From the NCBI RefSeq assembly GCF_007994135.1, contig NZ_VLKF01000001.1:186001-250000 (forward strand): 64,000 nucleotides of DNA. The letters run 5' to 3'. Made by a program: the position numbers and the translations under genes. The stretch's first letter is position 1. Every line of letters begins with the position of its first letter. Under the pieces are notes generated by a model that was not told the origin of the DNA, did no database searches, and saw only the letters and a program-made list of their open reading frames with translations. This DNA comes from Modestobacter roseus. Lineage in GTDB: Bacteria > Actinomycetota > Actinomycetes > Mycobacteriales > Geodermatophilaceae. Below are positions 27,043 to 34,740 of this stretch, in pieces.

Positions 27043-28101
27043 TCAGGGGGCGGGGCGCAGGGGGGCGGTGGCGAACTCGCGCATGCCGTCGGCGAACGTC
27101 ACCTGCGCGCGGAAGCCGAGCTCGGCCTCGGCCCGCGCGGGGGAGGCCACCACGTGCCGGACGTCGCCGATGCGGTACTCGCCGGTGACCTCCGGAGCCG
27201 GCCCGCCGAACGCCTCGGCCAGCGCGGCGGCCATGTCGCCGACGCTGTGCGGCACCCCCGACGCCACGTTGTACGCGCGCAGGGCCGACTCCGGGGGAGT
27301 GGCCTCCAGCGCTCGCAGGTTCGCCTGCGCCACGTCGCTGACGTGCACGAAGTCGCGCATCTGGCCACCGTCCTCGAAGACCCGCGGCGCCCGGCCGCCC
27401 TCCAGGGACGACCGGAAGATCGACGCGACCCCGGCGTAGGGGGTGTCCCGCGGCATGTGCGGGCCGTAGACGTTGTGGTACCGCAGCGCGACCGCGCCAC
27501 CCCCGGTCGACCGGGCCCACGCCGACGCCAGGTGCTCCTGGGCGAGCTTGGTCGCGGCGTAGGTGTTGCGCGGATCGGCCGGGGTGTCCTCACCGACCTC
27601 GCCCCAGCTCAGCTGCCGGCCGCAGACGGGGCAGGGCGGCTCGAACGCGCCGGCGTCCAGGTCGGCCCGCCGCCGCGGCGCCGCGGGGACGACGCCGTGC
27701 TCCGGGCACTCGTACCGGCCCTCGCCGTAGACCACCATCGAGCTCGCCAGCACCAGCCGGCCGACGTCGGCGCGGGCCATCGCGGCCAGCAGCACCGCCG
27801 TGCCCAGGTCGTTGATCCCGGCGTACTCCGGCATGTCCTGCACGTCGACGCCGAGGCCGACCATCGCCGCCTGGTGGCAGACGGCGTCCACCCCGGCCAG
27901 CGCCCGGTCGACGGTCGCGGCGTCCCGGACGTCGCCCTGGGTCAGCTCCACCCCGTCGAGGCCGGGGACGCCGTCGGTGTAGCTGGGGTGGACCGCGGGC
28001 AGCAGGGCGTCGAGCACCCGCACCTCGTGTCCGGCCGCACGGCAGGCGGCGACGACGTGCGAGCCGATGAAGCCCGCCCCTCCGGTGATCAGGATGCGCA
28101 C
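27043..28101 (-). CDS. NAD-dependent sugar-nucleotide epimerase with a four-Cys insertion
   Basis: 352-residue extended SDR. ILITGGAGFIGSHV binds NAD; SSMVVYGEG and NTYAATK supply the catalytic Ser and Tyr/Lys. Between them is a roughly 35-residue insertion with YECPEHG and EPPCPVCG, cysteines placed like a small zinc ribbon. I recall such an insertion in dTDP-L-rhamnose 4-epimerase-type enzymes, which is the best guess. Start set at GTG 28101 (VRILITGG); GTG 28125 is in frame but would leave 2 bp to the divergent gene, and a TAGCGT box (plus 28110-28115) precedes 28101 by 8 nt. Confidence 0.9.
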   Translation of the reverse strand: MRILITGGAGFIGSHVVAACRAAGHEVRVLDALLPAVHPSYTDGVPGLDGVELTQGDVRDAATVDRALAGVDAVCHQAAMVGLGVDVQDMPEYAGINDLGTAVLLAAMARADVGRLVLASSMVVYGEGRYECPEHGVVPAAPRRRADLDAGAFEPPCPVCGRQLSWGEVGEDTPADPRNTYAATKLAQEHLASAWARSTGGGAVALRYHNVYGPHMPRDTPYAGVASIFRSSLEGGRAPRVFEDGGQMRDFVHVSDVAQANLRALEATPPESALRAYNVASGVPHSVGDMAAALAEAFGGPAPEVTGEYRIGDVRHVVASPARAEAELGFRAQVTFADGMREFATAPLRPAP

Positions 28102-28109
28102 GAGCGCAG

Positions 28110-28119
28110 ACGCTAGCTT
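28110..28119. promoter_or_regulatory. Overlapping divergent -10 boxes (epimerase / tag)
   Basis: Minus-strand TAGCGT (plus 28110-28115) ends 8 nt before the epimerase GTG 28101. Plus-strand TAGCTT (28114-28119) ends 8 nt before the tag GTG 28128. The hexamers share two base pairs, so the two promoters must compete for polymerase. Both transcripts would be leaderless. Confidence 0.6.
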
Positions 28120-28127
28120 CGGCACCC

Positions 28128-28700
28128 GTGGAGCGCCCCCGGAGCACCGACGACCTGCAGCGCTGCGGCTGGGCGACGAGCGCGCCCGAGTACGTGACGT
28201 ACCACGACGAGGAGTGGGGCACCCCGCTGTCCGGGGACGACGCGCTCTACGAGCGGCTCACCCTCGAGGCGTTCCAGTCGGGGCTGTCCTGGATCACCAT
28301 CCTCCGCAAGCGGCCGGCCTTCCGGGCGGCGTTCGCCGGCTTCGAGATCGAGGTGGTCGCGGAGTTCACCGACGACGACGTGGCGCGGCTGATGGCCGAC
28401 GCCGGCATCGTCCGCAACCGGGCGAAGGTCACCGCAGCGGTCGCCAACGCCCGCGCGGCGCTGGCCGTGCCCGAGGGGCTCTCGGAGCTGCTGTGGTCGT
28501 TCGCGCCGTCCGGGCCGCGGCCCCGACCGCGGACGCTGGCCGACGTGCCGGCCACCTCGGCGGAGTCGGTGGCGATGGCGAAGGAGCTGAAGCGACGCGG
28601 CTTCCGGTTCGTCGGACCGACCACCGGCTACGCGCTCATGCAGGCCACCGGGATGGTCGACGACCACGTCGCGACGTGTTTCCGGGCCGGTCCCGCCTGA
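28128..28700 (+). CDS. tag: DNA-3-methyladenine glycosylase I
   Basis: 190-residue base-excision repair enzyme for 3-methyladenine. RCGWAT, EYVTYHDEEWG, FQSGLSWITILRKR and FRFVGPTTGYALMQATGMVDDH are characteristic. The zinc-snap residues (Cys in RCGW, His in YHDEEW, His in DDH and Cys in ATCF) are all present. GTG 28128, leaderless-type promoter. Followed by DUF3117, the same pair as mycobacterial Rv1210-Rv1211. Confidence 0.95.
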   Translation: MERPRSTDDLQRCGWATSAPEYVTYHDEEWGTPLSGDDALYERLTLEAFQSGLSWITILRKRPAFRAAFAGFEIEVVAEFTDDDVARLMADAGIVRNRAKVTAAVANARAALAVPEGLSELLWSFAPSGPRPRPRTLADVPATSAESVAMAKELKRRGFRFVGPTTGYALMQATGMVDDHVATCFRAGPA

Positions 28701-28758
28701 CCCGTCCGGGCCGCGCCGGAGGGTCCGGGTTGGTCGATCGGCCCCCCATACGGGATCA

Positions 28759-28811
28759 TGGCACCCGGTTCTCTGCACAACTGGTGCCACACCGCGGCCG
28801 TCCGGCCGCGG
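28759..28811 (+). promoter_or_regulatory. Inverted repeats upstream of the DUF3117 gene
   Basis: TGGCACC (28759-28765) pairs with GGTGCCA (28783-28789), and CCGCGGCCG (28792-28800) with CGGCCGCGG (28803-28811). They lie between tag and the GAAGGAGG ribosome site of the DUF3117 gene. They may be operators, leader hairpins or a tag terminator. Confidence 0.4.
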
Positions 28812-28833
28812 GTGGCGGGCGAAGGAGGCACGC

Positions 28834-29001
28834 ATGGCGGCCATGAAGCCGCGCACGGGTGAGGGTCCCCTCGAGGTCACCAAGGAGGGCCGCGGCCTGG
28901 TCATGCGCGTCCCGCTGGAGGGTGGCGGCCGGCTGGTCGTCGAGCTGTCCCCCGACGAGGCGAGCGCCCTCTCCGAGGCCCTGAAGGGCGCGATCAGCTG
29001 A
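28834..29001 (+). CDS. DUF3117 small conserved protein
   Basis: 55 residues beginning MAAMKPRTGEGPLEV, with EGRGLVMRVPLEGGGR and a helix ELSPDEASALSEALK, almost the consensus of DUF3117 (Rv1211 in mycobacteria). GAAGGAGG at 28821-28828 gives a strong ribosome site for ATG 28834. Too short for most gene callers but clearly real by conservation. Function unknown; no membrane segment. Confidence 0.95.
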   Translation: MAAMKPRTGEGPLEVTKEGRGLVMRVPLEGGGRLVVELSPDEASALSEALKGAIS

Positions 29002-29041
29002 ACACCGCCGCGAGCCTGCCCCCGGGCAGCCCCGCGGGCGA

Positions 29042-29090
29042 CGACACGGCCCCGGCCGTCGGCACCACGCCGGCGACCGGGGCCGTGTCG
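29042..29090 (+). terminator. 14-bp inverted repeat covering the aminopeptidase start
   Basis: CGACACGGCCCCGG (29042-29055) and CCGGGGCCGTGTCG (29077-29090) are perfectly complementary around a 21-nt loop. It could terminate the tag/DUF3117 transcript. The right arm contains GTG 29085, the first canonical start of the aminopeptidase, so it could also mask initiation. Confidence 0.5.
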
Positions 29091-30629
29091 CGCCTGCCGT
29101 CCCCGCGGGTCACCGTCGTGCCCGCGCTGCCGGTCCTGGGCCCGGACGACGTGCTGGCGGTGCCCGTCGGCGCACAGGGCGCACTGCCGCCCTGGCTGAC
29201 CGGCCCGGACGCCGGCGAGCCCCCGGTCGACCCGGAGTTCCTGGCGGGTGCGCTCGCGGACACCGGCAACGGCGGCAAGCCGGGCGGGATCACCAACGTC
29301 CCGGTCCCGGGCCGGCGGCCGCGCAGCGTGGTCGCGGTCGGCGTCGGTGACGGCACCGTCCCCGACCTGCGCAGCTACGTGGGCGTCGCGGTCCGCCGCG
29401 CGCAGACCCTCGCCGAGCACGGCGCCCGCCGGCTGGTGCTGCCGCTGGACTCCGCCGCCGGTCCCGCCGGTGCGGAGGAGGTGCGCGCCGCCGTCGAGGC
29501 CGTCGTGCTCGCCGGGTACCGCTTCCGCGCGACGTCCACGCCGCACCCGCCCCGGCTCGAGGAGGTGGCGGTGGTGGCCGCCGACGCCGACGACCCGGCC
29601 GTCGCCGCCGGGGAGCTCGCCGGCGCGGTCGCCGCGGACGCCGTCGCCTGGGCCCGCGACCTGGTGAACACCCCCAGCGACACCAAGGACCCGGCCTGGC
29701 TCAGCGACCAGGTCATCGCCCGGCTCGCCAGGCTCCCGCACGTCGACGTCACCGTGCTCGGCCCGGGCGAGCTGCGCGCCGGAGGCTTCGGCGGGGTGCT
29801 CGCCGTCGGCGGCGGCTCGGCCTCGCCACCGCGGGTGGTCGTCGTCCGGTACGCCCCGCCCGGGGCGGGGGAGTCCCGCCCGGTGCTGGTCGGCAAGGGC
29901 ATCACCTTCGACACCGGTGGCCTGTCGATCAAGACCACCGCCGGCATGCGCGAGATGAAGACCGACATGGCCGGCGCCGCGACCGTGCTCGCCGCGGTCG
30001 ACGCCGCCTCCCGGCTGGAGCTGCCGGTCGGGGTCACCGCGGTGGTCGCGCTCGCCGAGAACGCGGTCTCCGGATCGGCCTACCGCCCGGCCGACGTGGT
30101 CCGGCACGTGGGCGGGCGCACCACCGAGGTGCGCAACACCGACGCCGAGGGGCGCCTCGTGCTCGCCGACGCCCTGGCGTACGCGCACGCCGAGCTGGGC
30201 GCGAGCGTCCTGGTCGACGTCGCCACCCTGACCGGTGCGATGAAGACGGCGCTGGGCGCCCGCACCGCGGGGCTCTACGCCACCTCCGACGGGCTGGCCG
30301 ACGCGCTGCTCACCGCCGCCGGGCACGCGGGGGAGTCGTTCTGGCGGATGCCGCTGGCCGAGGAGCACGTGTCGCACCTGCGCCCGCAGCTGGCCTCCGA
30401 CGTCGCCGACGCCAACAACGCGCCGGGCAACCCCGGGTCGACGACGGCGGCGCTGTTCCTGCAGCCGTTCACCGGCGGCCTGCCCTGGGCCCACCTGGAC
30501 GTCGCCGGCCCGGCGCGCGCGGGCAGCGACGCCGCCGAGGTGGTCAAGGGCGGCACCGGGTTCGCCGTCCGCACGCTGCTGCGGTGGCTGGCGGCGGGCG
30601 CACCGGTGGCGGACGACCGGATCGGCTGA
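29085..30629 (+). CDS. pepA: M17 leucyl aminopeptidase
   Basis: 514 residues from GTG 29085. The C-terminal catalytic domain is intact: GKGITFDTGGLSIKTTAGM (metal Lys/Asp), MKTDMAGAATVLAA and NTDAEGRLVLADALAYA (Asp/Glu ligands, catalytic Arg). Two-metal cytosolic exopeptidase acting on N-terminal Leu and similar residues. The start is uncertain: GTG 29085 lies in a hairpin arm, GTG 29118 is next, and the frame is open back to a CTG at 28998 that overlaps the DUF3117 stop. Confidence 0.92.
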   Translation: MSRLPSPRVTVVPALPVLGPDDVLAVPVGAQGALPPWLTGPDAGEPPVDPEFLAGALADTGNGGKPGGITNVPVPGRRPRSVVAVGVGDGTVPDLRSYVGVAVRRAQTLAEHGARRLVLPLDSAAGPAGAEEVRAAVEAVVLAGYRFRATSTPHPPRLEEVAVVAADADDPAVAAGELAGAVAADAVAWARDLVNTPSDTKDPAWLSDQVIARLARLPHVDVTVLGPGELRAGGFGGVLAVGGGSASPPRVVVVRYAPPGAGESRPVLVGKGITFDTGGLSIKTTAGMREMKTDMAGAATVLAAVDAASRLELPVGVTAVVALAENAVSGSAYRPADVVRHVGGRTTEVRNTDAEGRLVLADALAYAHAELGASVLVDVATLTGAMKTALGARTAGLYATSDGLADALLTAAGHAGESFWRMPLAEEHVSHLRPQLASDVADANNAPGNPGSTTAALFLQPFTGGLPWAHLDVAGPARAGSDAAEVVKGGTGFAVRTLLRWLAAGAPVADDRIG

Positions 30630-30711
30630 GAGGTGTTCCGGGGTCGTGCCGCGGGCATGGCAGTCCCCGACGTCGCGCCGCAGGGCGCGGCCGGATGCGA
30701 GGGGGACCACC

Positions 30712-30897
30712 GTGGGCATGATGGACAAGGCCAAGGGCGCGCTGAACAGCGACAAGGGCGAGCAGCTCAGCGACAAGGGCCTGGACAAGGGCGAGCAGTT
30801 CGCCGACCAGAAGACCGGCGGCAACCACGACGCGCAGATCGACAAGGGTCGCGACTTCGCCGACGACCGGATCGGCCGGCCCGGCGACGGCAGCTGA
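30712..30897 (+). CDS. MT0933/Rv0909-like small antitoxin-type protein, no toxin nearby
   Basis: 61 residues, highly charged, made of repeats of the type KGxxxxDKGxxxxxxKxGG (LDKGEQFADQKTGGNHD, then IDKGRDFADDRIG). This is the pattern of MT0933-like antitoxins such as Rv0909 in mycobacteria. GTG 30712 is preceded by AGGGGG; ATG 30718 or 30721 are alternatives. No toxin gene lies next to it, so it may be an orphan or a stress protein wrongly called antitoxin. Confidence 0.75.
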   Translation: MGMMDKAKGALNSDKGEQLSDKGLDKGEQFADQKTGGNHDAQIDKGRDFADDRIGRPGDGS

Positions 30898-30974
30898 TCC
30901 ACGGCATCACCTGATCCTCGGGGCCGGCGCCTGGAACCGGGCGCCGGCCCCGGCTGTTCGGGCAGGATCGGCGG

Positions 30975-32810
30975 ATGACCTCCTCGGAGCAGTCGGACCA
31001 GCAGCAGTCGGAACAGCAGCAGCCGGACCAGCGCGGCGTCGTCTTCCCGGCCGGCCCGGACGGCCGGCGCAGCACGGCGGCGGTCGGTCGCGCCGTGATC
31101 GCCGACGCGCTGCGCCCCGTCGACCCGACCGGCGCCCGCGCGGCCGAGCACGAGACGAACTGGCGCGGCGGCTACCTGACGCACCTCCGGCGCACGGTCG
31201 AGGCCGGCCTGGCCTCCCCGGCGGCCGCCCGCGCCATCGCCGGCGCCGGGCTCGATTCCCTGCACACCCGGATGCGGGTCGCCGGCCCGGACGGTGAGGT
31301 CGCGCTGGGCTCGCTGCGCACCGCGTCCCCCCGCCGGTCGCTGACCACGGTCGAGGTGCGCGGTGAGGCCCCGCCCGAGCAGGAGCTGACCCTCCCCTGG
31401 CGTGGGGAGCGGTTGCGCGGTGACGACGTCCGCCGCCGTCTCGACGCCTGGGTCGGCGCCGGCATGGTGGAACCCAGCTGCGCCGACGCGGTGCGCGCCG
31501 TGCTGGACCACCCGGAGTGGCTGGCGCTGCACGGGCGCACGGTCGTGGTGCTGGGCGCCGGCGCCGAGATGGGCCCGCTCCCCGCCCTGCTGCGGTGGGG
31601 CGCCCGGGTGGCCGCCGTCGACCTGCCCCGCGTCGAGCTGTGGCGCCGGGTGCTGGAGACCACCCGGCGTGGCGCGGGCACCCTGCTGCTGCCGGCCCGG
31701 CGGGACCACGCCGACCCCGCGGCCGAGGCAGGGGCCGACCTCGTGGCCGAGGTGCCCGAGGTCGCCGAGTGGCTGCTCGGCCTGCCCGGCGGCCTGGTGC
31801 TGGGCAACTACGTCTACGCCGACGGCGCCACCAACGTGCGGGTCTCCGCCGCGGTCGACGCGCTCACCGTGCGCCTGCAGCAGCAGCGGCCCGACCTGGC
31901 GCTGGCCTTCCTGGCCACCCCCACCGACGTCTTCGCCGTGCCCCGGGACGCGGTGGCGGCCTCGGCCGCGGCCTACGCCGATCGCTCGCGGACGGCGAAG
32001 CTGCTGGGCCGGCCCCTGCGCACGCTCTCGGCGGGGCGGCTGCTGCAGCGCAACTACGTGCCCGGCGCCGACCCGGGGGTCAACGACAGCCTGGTGCCGC
32101 AGCAGGGCCCCAACTACGCGCTGGCCAAGCGGGTGCAGCGCTGGCGGGCCACCGTCGCCCGCACCGACGGGGCGACCGTCTCGCTGAACGTCGCGCCCCC
32201 CACCCGCACCCGCTCGGTGGTGAAGAACCGGGCGCTGGCCGCCGCGTACGCCGGCGCGCACCGGTTCGGGGTGGAGGTGTTCGAGCCCGCGACGTCGAAC
32301 GTGCTGATGGCCGCGCTGCTGGTGCACGACCTGCACACCGGCGGTGGCCCCGCGCACGCCCACCCGTGGCAGGACGAGGCCCACGCCGCCGCGCACGGCG
32401 GGCTGTGGCGGGCGCCCTACGCCCCGCGCAGCGCCCTCGGGCTGGCCGCCGTGCTGGGGTCGCCGGCGCCCGCGGCTGACGTCCCCCCCCGGTCGTCCGG
32501 GGCGCTGGCCCGGGCCACCGGGTCCTCCCGCGGAACCTCGTGCACTGAGTCGCCAGGTGACTCACTGCACGAGATCGCGGACCCCCACCCGGTGCCGCCG
32601 ATCCCGGCACCGAGGCCGGGACGGTCGTGGGGAACGGCCGGGGAACGCCGCGAGAACGGCGAGGGTGCGGGTCAGGGGACCCCGGGGTCCCGGGTCGGGG
32701 CAGCCTCAGGGTCGGTTGGGGGGCCTCCCCGATGTACGGCGGGAGCGCCCGCCGACAGGCTTCTCGGCATGGACACCACCGCTGCACAGCAGGCCCGGGC
32801 TCCGCGATGA
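30975..32810 (+). CDS. Unrecognised protein with Rossmann-like glycine motif; 3' end uncertain
   Basis: I do not recognise the family. ATG 30975 has CAGGAT 6 nt upstream. Residues 1-20 are Ser/Gln-rich. VVLGAGAEMG near residue 191 looks like a dinucleotide or SAM site followed by an acidic strand end (VAAVDLPR). GNYVYADGATNVRV (about 276), LLGRPLRTLSAGRLLQRNY, NVAPPTRTRSVVKN and FEPATSNVLMAALL look conserved. The frame stays open to 32810, but after about 32480 composition changes (Pro/Gly/Arg-rich, odd codons) and a hairpin appears, so the true end may be missing through a frameshift near the C8 run at about 32485. A C-terminal tail is the alternative. Confidence 0.7.
   Translation: MTSSEQSDQQQSEQQQPDQRGVVFPAGPDGRRSTAAVGRAVIADALRPVDPTGARAAEHETNWRGGYLTHLRRTVEAGLASPAAARAIAGAGLDSLHTRMRVAGPDGEVALGSLRTASPRRSLTTVEVRGEAPPEQELTLPWRGERLRGDDVRRRLDAWVGAGMVEPSCADAVRAVLDHPEWLALHGRTVVVLGAGAEMGPLPALLRWGARVAAVDLPRVELWRRVLETTRRGAGTLLLPARRDHADPAAEAGADLVAEVPEVAEWLLGLPGGLVLGNYVYADGATNVRVSAAVDALTVRLQQQRPDLALAFLATPTDVFAVPRDAVAASAAAYADRSRTAKLLGRPLRTLSAGRLLQRNYVPGADPGVNDSLVPQQGPNYALAKRVQRWRATVARTDGATVSLNVAPPTRTRSVVKNRALAAAYAGAHRFGVEVFEPATSNVLMAALLVHDLHTGGGPAHAHPWQDEAHAAAHGGLWRAPYAPRSALGLAAVLGSPAPAADVPPRSSGALARATGSSRGTSCTESPGDSLHEIADPHPVPPIPAPRPGRSWGTAGERRENGEGAGQGTPGSRVGAASGSVGGPPRCTAGAPADRLLGMDTTAAQQARAPR
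32539..32571. repeat. Imperfect 13-bp inverted repeat in the 3' part of the unknown ORF
   Basis: CGTGCA-c-TGAGTC and GACTCA-c-TGCACG around a 7-nt loop (one C/C mismatch). A further stem CGGCGGG-agcg-CCCGCCG lies at 32737-32754. Such structures suggest that 32480-32806 is intergenic even though one frame stays open. Confidence 0.5.
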
Positions 32811-33745
32811 TCATCGCCCGGGACCTCACGAAGACGTACGGCTCCAAGGTCGCCGTGGACGGCGTCAGCTTCACCGTGGAGCCCGGCCGGGTCACCGGCT
32901 TCCTCGGCCCGAACGGCGCCGGCAAGTCCACCACGATGCGGATGATGATCGGGCTGGACCGGCCCACCAGCGGCACCGTCACCGTCGGTGGCCGCAACTA
33001 CGCCGACGTCCCCGCCCCGCTCCGCTCGGTCGGCGCGCTGCTCGAGGCACGGGCCCTGCACCCGGGCCGCAGCGCCCGCAACCACCTGCGCTGGCTGGCC
33101 GCCAGCAACGGCATCCCGGCGAAGCGGGTCGACGAGGTGCTCGACCTGGTGGGGCTCACCGACGTCGCCGACCAGCGGGTCGGCCGGTTCTCCCTCGGCA
33201 TGGGCCAGCGGCTGGGCATCGCCGTCGCCCTGCTCGGTGACCCGCCGGTCGTGGTCCTCGACGAGCCGGTCAACGGCCTGGACCCCGAGGGCATCCGCTG
33301 GGTGCGCAACCTCGCCCGCGAGCTCGCCGGCCAGGGGCGCACCGTGCTGGTCTCCAGCCACCTGATGAGCGAGATGGCGCTCACCGCCGACCACCTGATC
33401 GTGATCGGCCGCGGCCGGGTGCTGGCCGACTGCTCGATGGCGCAGTTCATCACCGACCACGCCGCCTCCTACGTCCGGGTGCGCACCCCGCGGACCGCCG
33501 AGGCCGCCGAGCTGCTCGTGCGCTCCGGCCTGGACGTCGACCGGCACGGCAGTGGCGTCGACGTGGAGCTCCGCGTGCAGGGGCTGGACGCCGCCGGCAT
33601 CGGGGACCTGGTCGGCGGCGCCGGCCTGCACCTGCACGAACTCACCCTCGTCCAGTCCTCGCTCGAGGACGCCTTCATGACCCTGACCGCCAGCAGCGTC
33701 GAGTACGCCGCCGGGCCGGTCGCGACCGCAGGAGCTGCGCGATGA
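32807..33745 (+). CDS. ABC transporter ATP-binding protein (CcmA/ABC-2 type)
   Basis: 312 residues. Walker A GPNGAGKST near residue 40, signature FSLGMGQR, Walker B VVVLDEPVNGLDP and H-loop VSSHL are present. The last about 90 residues form the extra domain of ABC-2 exporters. No good ribosome site precedes ATG 32807; a 13-codon leader ORF (ATG 32769) in the preceding frame ends with a stop overlapping this ATG. The ABC-2 permease follows with ATGA overlap. Exporter of unknown substrate. Confidence 0.92.
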   Translation: MIIARDLTKTYGSKVAVDGVSFTVEPGRVTGFLGPNGAGKSTTMRMMIGLDRPTSGTVTVGGRNYADVPAPLRSVGALLEARALHPGRSARNHLRWLAASNGIPAKRVDEVLDLVGLTDVADQRVGRFSLGMGQRLGIAVALLGDPPVVVLDEPVNGLDPEGIRWVRNLARELAGQGRTVLVSSHLMSEMALTADHLIVIGRGRVLADCSMAQFITDHAASYVRVRTPRTAEAAELLVRSGLDVDRHGSGVDVELRVQGLDAAGIGDLVGGAGLHLHELTLVQSSLEDAFMTLTASSVEYAAGPVATAGAAR

Positions 33746-34635
33746 GCCAGACCGTGACCACCTCGACCGTGACCGACCGCCCGCCCACCGACGGCACCTC
33801 CACCGACCGCACCTCCATCGACCGCGTCTCCCTCGACCCCGACCGGCACGTGCCCGGGCGCCGCGATCCCGGCCTGGGTGCGGCCCTGCACGCCGAGTGG
33901 CTGAAGTTCTGGTCCGTCCGGTCCACCCGGTGGTCCCTGGGCCTGCTCTTCGTGCTCGGTGCGGGGCTCACCACGCTCGTCTGCTGGGCCGCGGCGGCCG
34001 ACCTCGCCAGCGGCGAGGCGGGGGAGTCCCCGGCGTCGTTCCTCACCTGGGGGCTGCTGTTCTCCCAGCTGACGGCGATCGCGCTCGGCACGCTGGTGGT
34101 CACCAGCGAGTACGGCACCGGGATGATCCGGGCGACGATCACCGCCGTGCCGCACCGCGGCCGGGTGGTCCTGGCGAAGGTCCTGGTGCTCGCCGGGGTG
34201 CTGTTCGTCGCCGGCGTCGTGACGGCGTTCGTCGGCTACCTGGGCGGCAACGCCTTCCTGGACCGCGAGGGGATCGGGATGGCGCTGTCCGACGACGGGG
34301 TGCTGCGCGCCCTGCTCGGCAACGGCCTCTACCTGGCCGGCCTGGGTGTGCTCGCCCTCGGCGCGGGCTTCCTGATCCGGAACACCGGCGCGGCGCTGAC
34401 CGTCGGCATCGCGCTGGTGCTCATCGTCGGGAACCTGGCCTACGCCCTGCCCGGCACCTGGGGGGAGTGGGTGGCCAAGCTGATGCCCGGCAACGCCGGT
34501 GGCGCGGTCGCCCAGGTGGTCCCCTTCACCGGCGGCGCCTCCCTCGCACCGTGGACGGGCTTCGCGGTCTTCGCCGCCGAGGCGCTCGCCGTCCTGCTCG
34601 CCGGGTACGTCGTCCTCCGCCGCCGCGACGCCTGA
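33742..34635 (+). CDS. ABC-2 type transporter permease
   Basis: 297 residues. A hydrophilic Thr/Asp/Arg-rich N-terminus of about 45 residues is followed by six membrane segments (near 73-93, 110-128, 150-175, 195-215, 222-240, 270-290). TSEYGTGMIRATI is the ABC-2 membrane motif. Works with the preceding ATPase; the pair ends at a strong hairpin. Confidence 0.9.
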   Translation: MSQTVTTSTVTDRPPTDGTSTDRTSIDRVSLDPDRHVPGRRDPGLGAALHAEWLKFWSVRSTRWSLGLLFVLGAGLTTLVCWAAAADLASGEAGESPASFLTWGLLFSQLTAIALGTLVVTSEYGTGMIRATITAVPHRGRVVLAKVLVLAGVLFVAGVVTAFVGYLGGNAFLDREGIGMALSDDGVLRALLGNGLYLAGLGVLALGAGFLIRNTGAALTVGIALVLIVGNLAYALPGTWGEWVAKLMPGNAGGAVAQVVPFTGGASLAPWTGFAVFAAEALAVLLAGYVVLRRRDA

Positions 34636-34642
34636 CGGAGGA

Positions 34643-34692
34643 CCCCTTCGCCCCCACCCTCCGCAAGCTCAGGGCGGGACCCTGCGAAGGGG
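34643..34692. repeat. 9-bp inverted repeat element after the ABC-2 operon
   Basis: CCCCTTCGC (34643-34651) and GCGAAGGGG (34684-34692) enclose a C/G-rich 32-bp centre. It adds a second potential stem just before the main terminator hairpin. It may belong to a dispersed intergenic repeat; no second copy lies in this window. Confidence 0.4.
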
Positions 34693-34697
34693 CCGGA

Positions 34698-34734
34698 CCG
34701 GCACCCCTGGCCTCTGCGAGGCCCGGGGTGCCGG
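34698..34734. terminator. Bidirectional hairpin terminator
   Basis: Ten plus six base pairs with one internal mismatch and a 3-nt loop (CCGGCACCCC-t-GGCCTC / GAGGCC-c-GGGGTGCCGG). Lies between the plus-strand ABC-2 permease and the minus-strand TetR gene. Confidence 0.65.
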
Positions 34735-34740
34735 CGCGTG

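Noticed and set aside
28113..32396. 1427-residue minus-strand open frame
   Set aside because: It is antisense to tag, DUF3117, pepA and the following genes, has low-complexity His/Gly/Arg/Gln-rich sequence, and matches the usual shadow frame of high-GC genes.
32630..32670. ECF promoter from the GGGAAC copies upstream of the ABC-2 operon
   Set aside because: Several gggaacg copies occur but no CGTT lies 16-19 bp downstream of any.
30712..32810. Toxin-antitoxin pair of the MT0933-like protein and the downstream unknown protein
   Set aside because: The downstream protein is far larger than known partner toxins, and has its own -10-like box 6 nt before its ATG.
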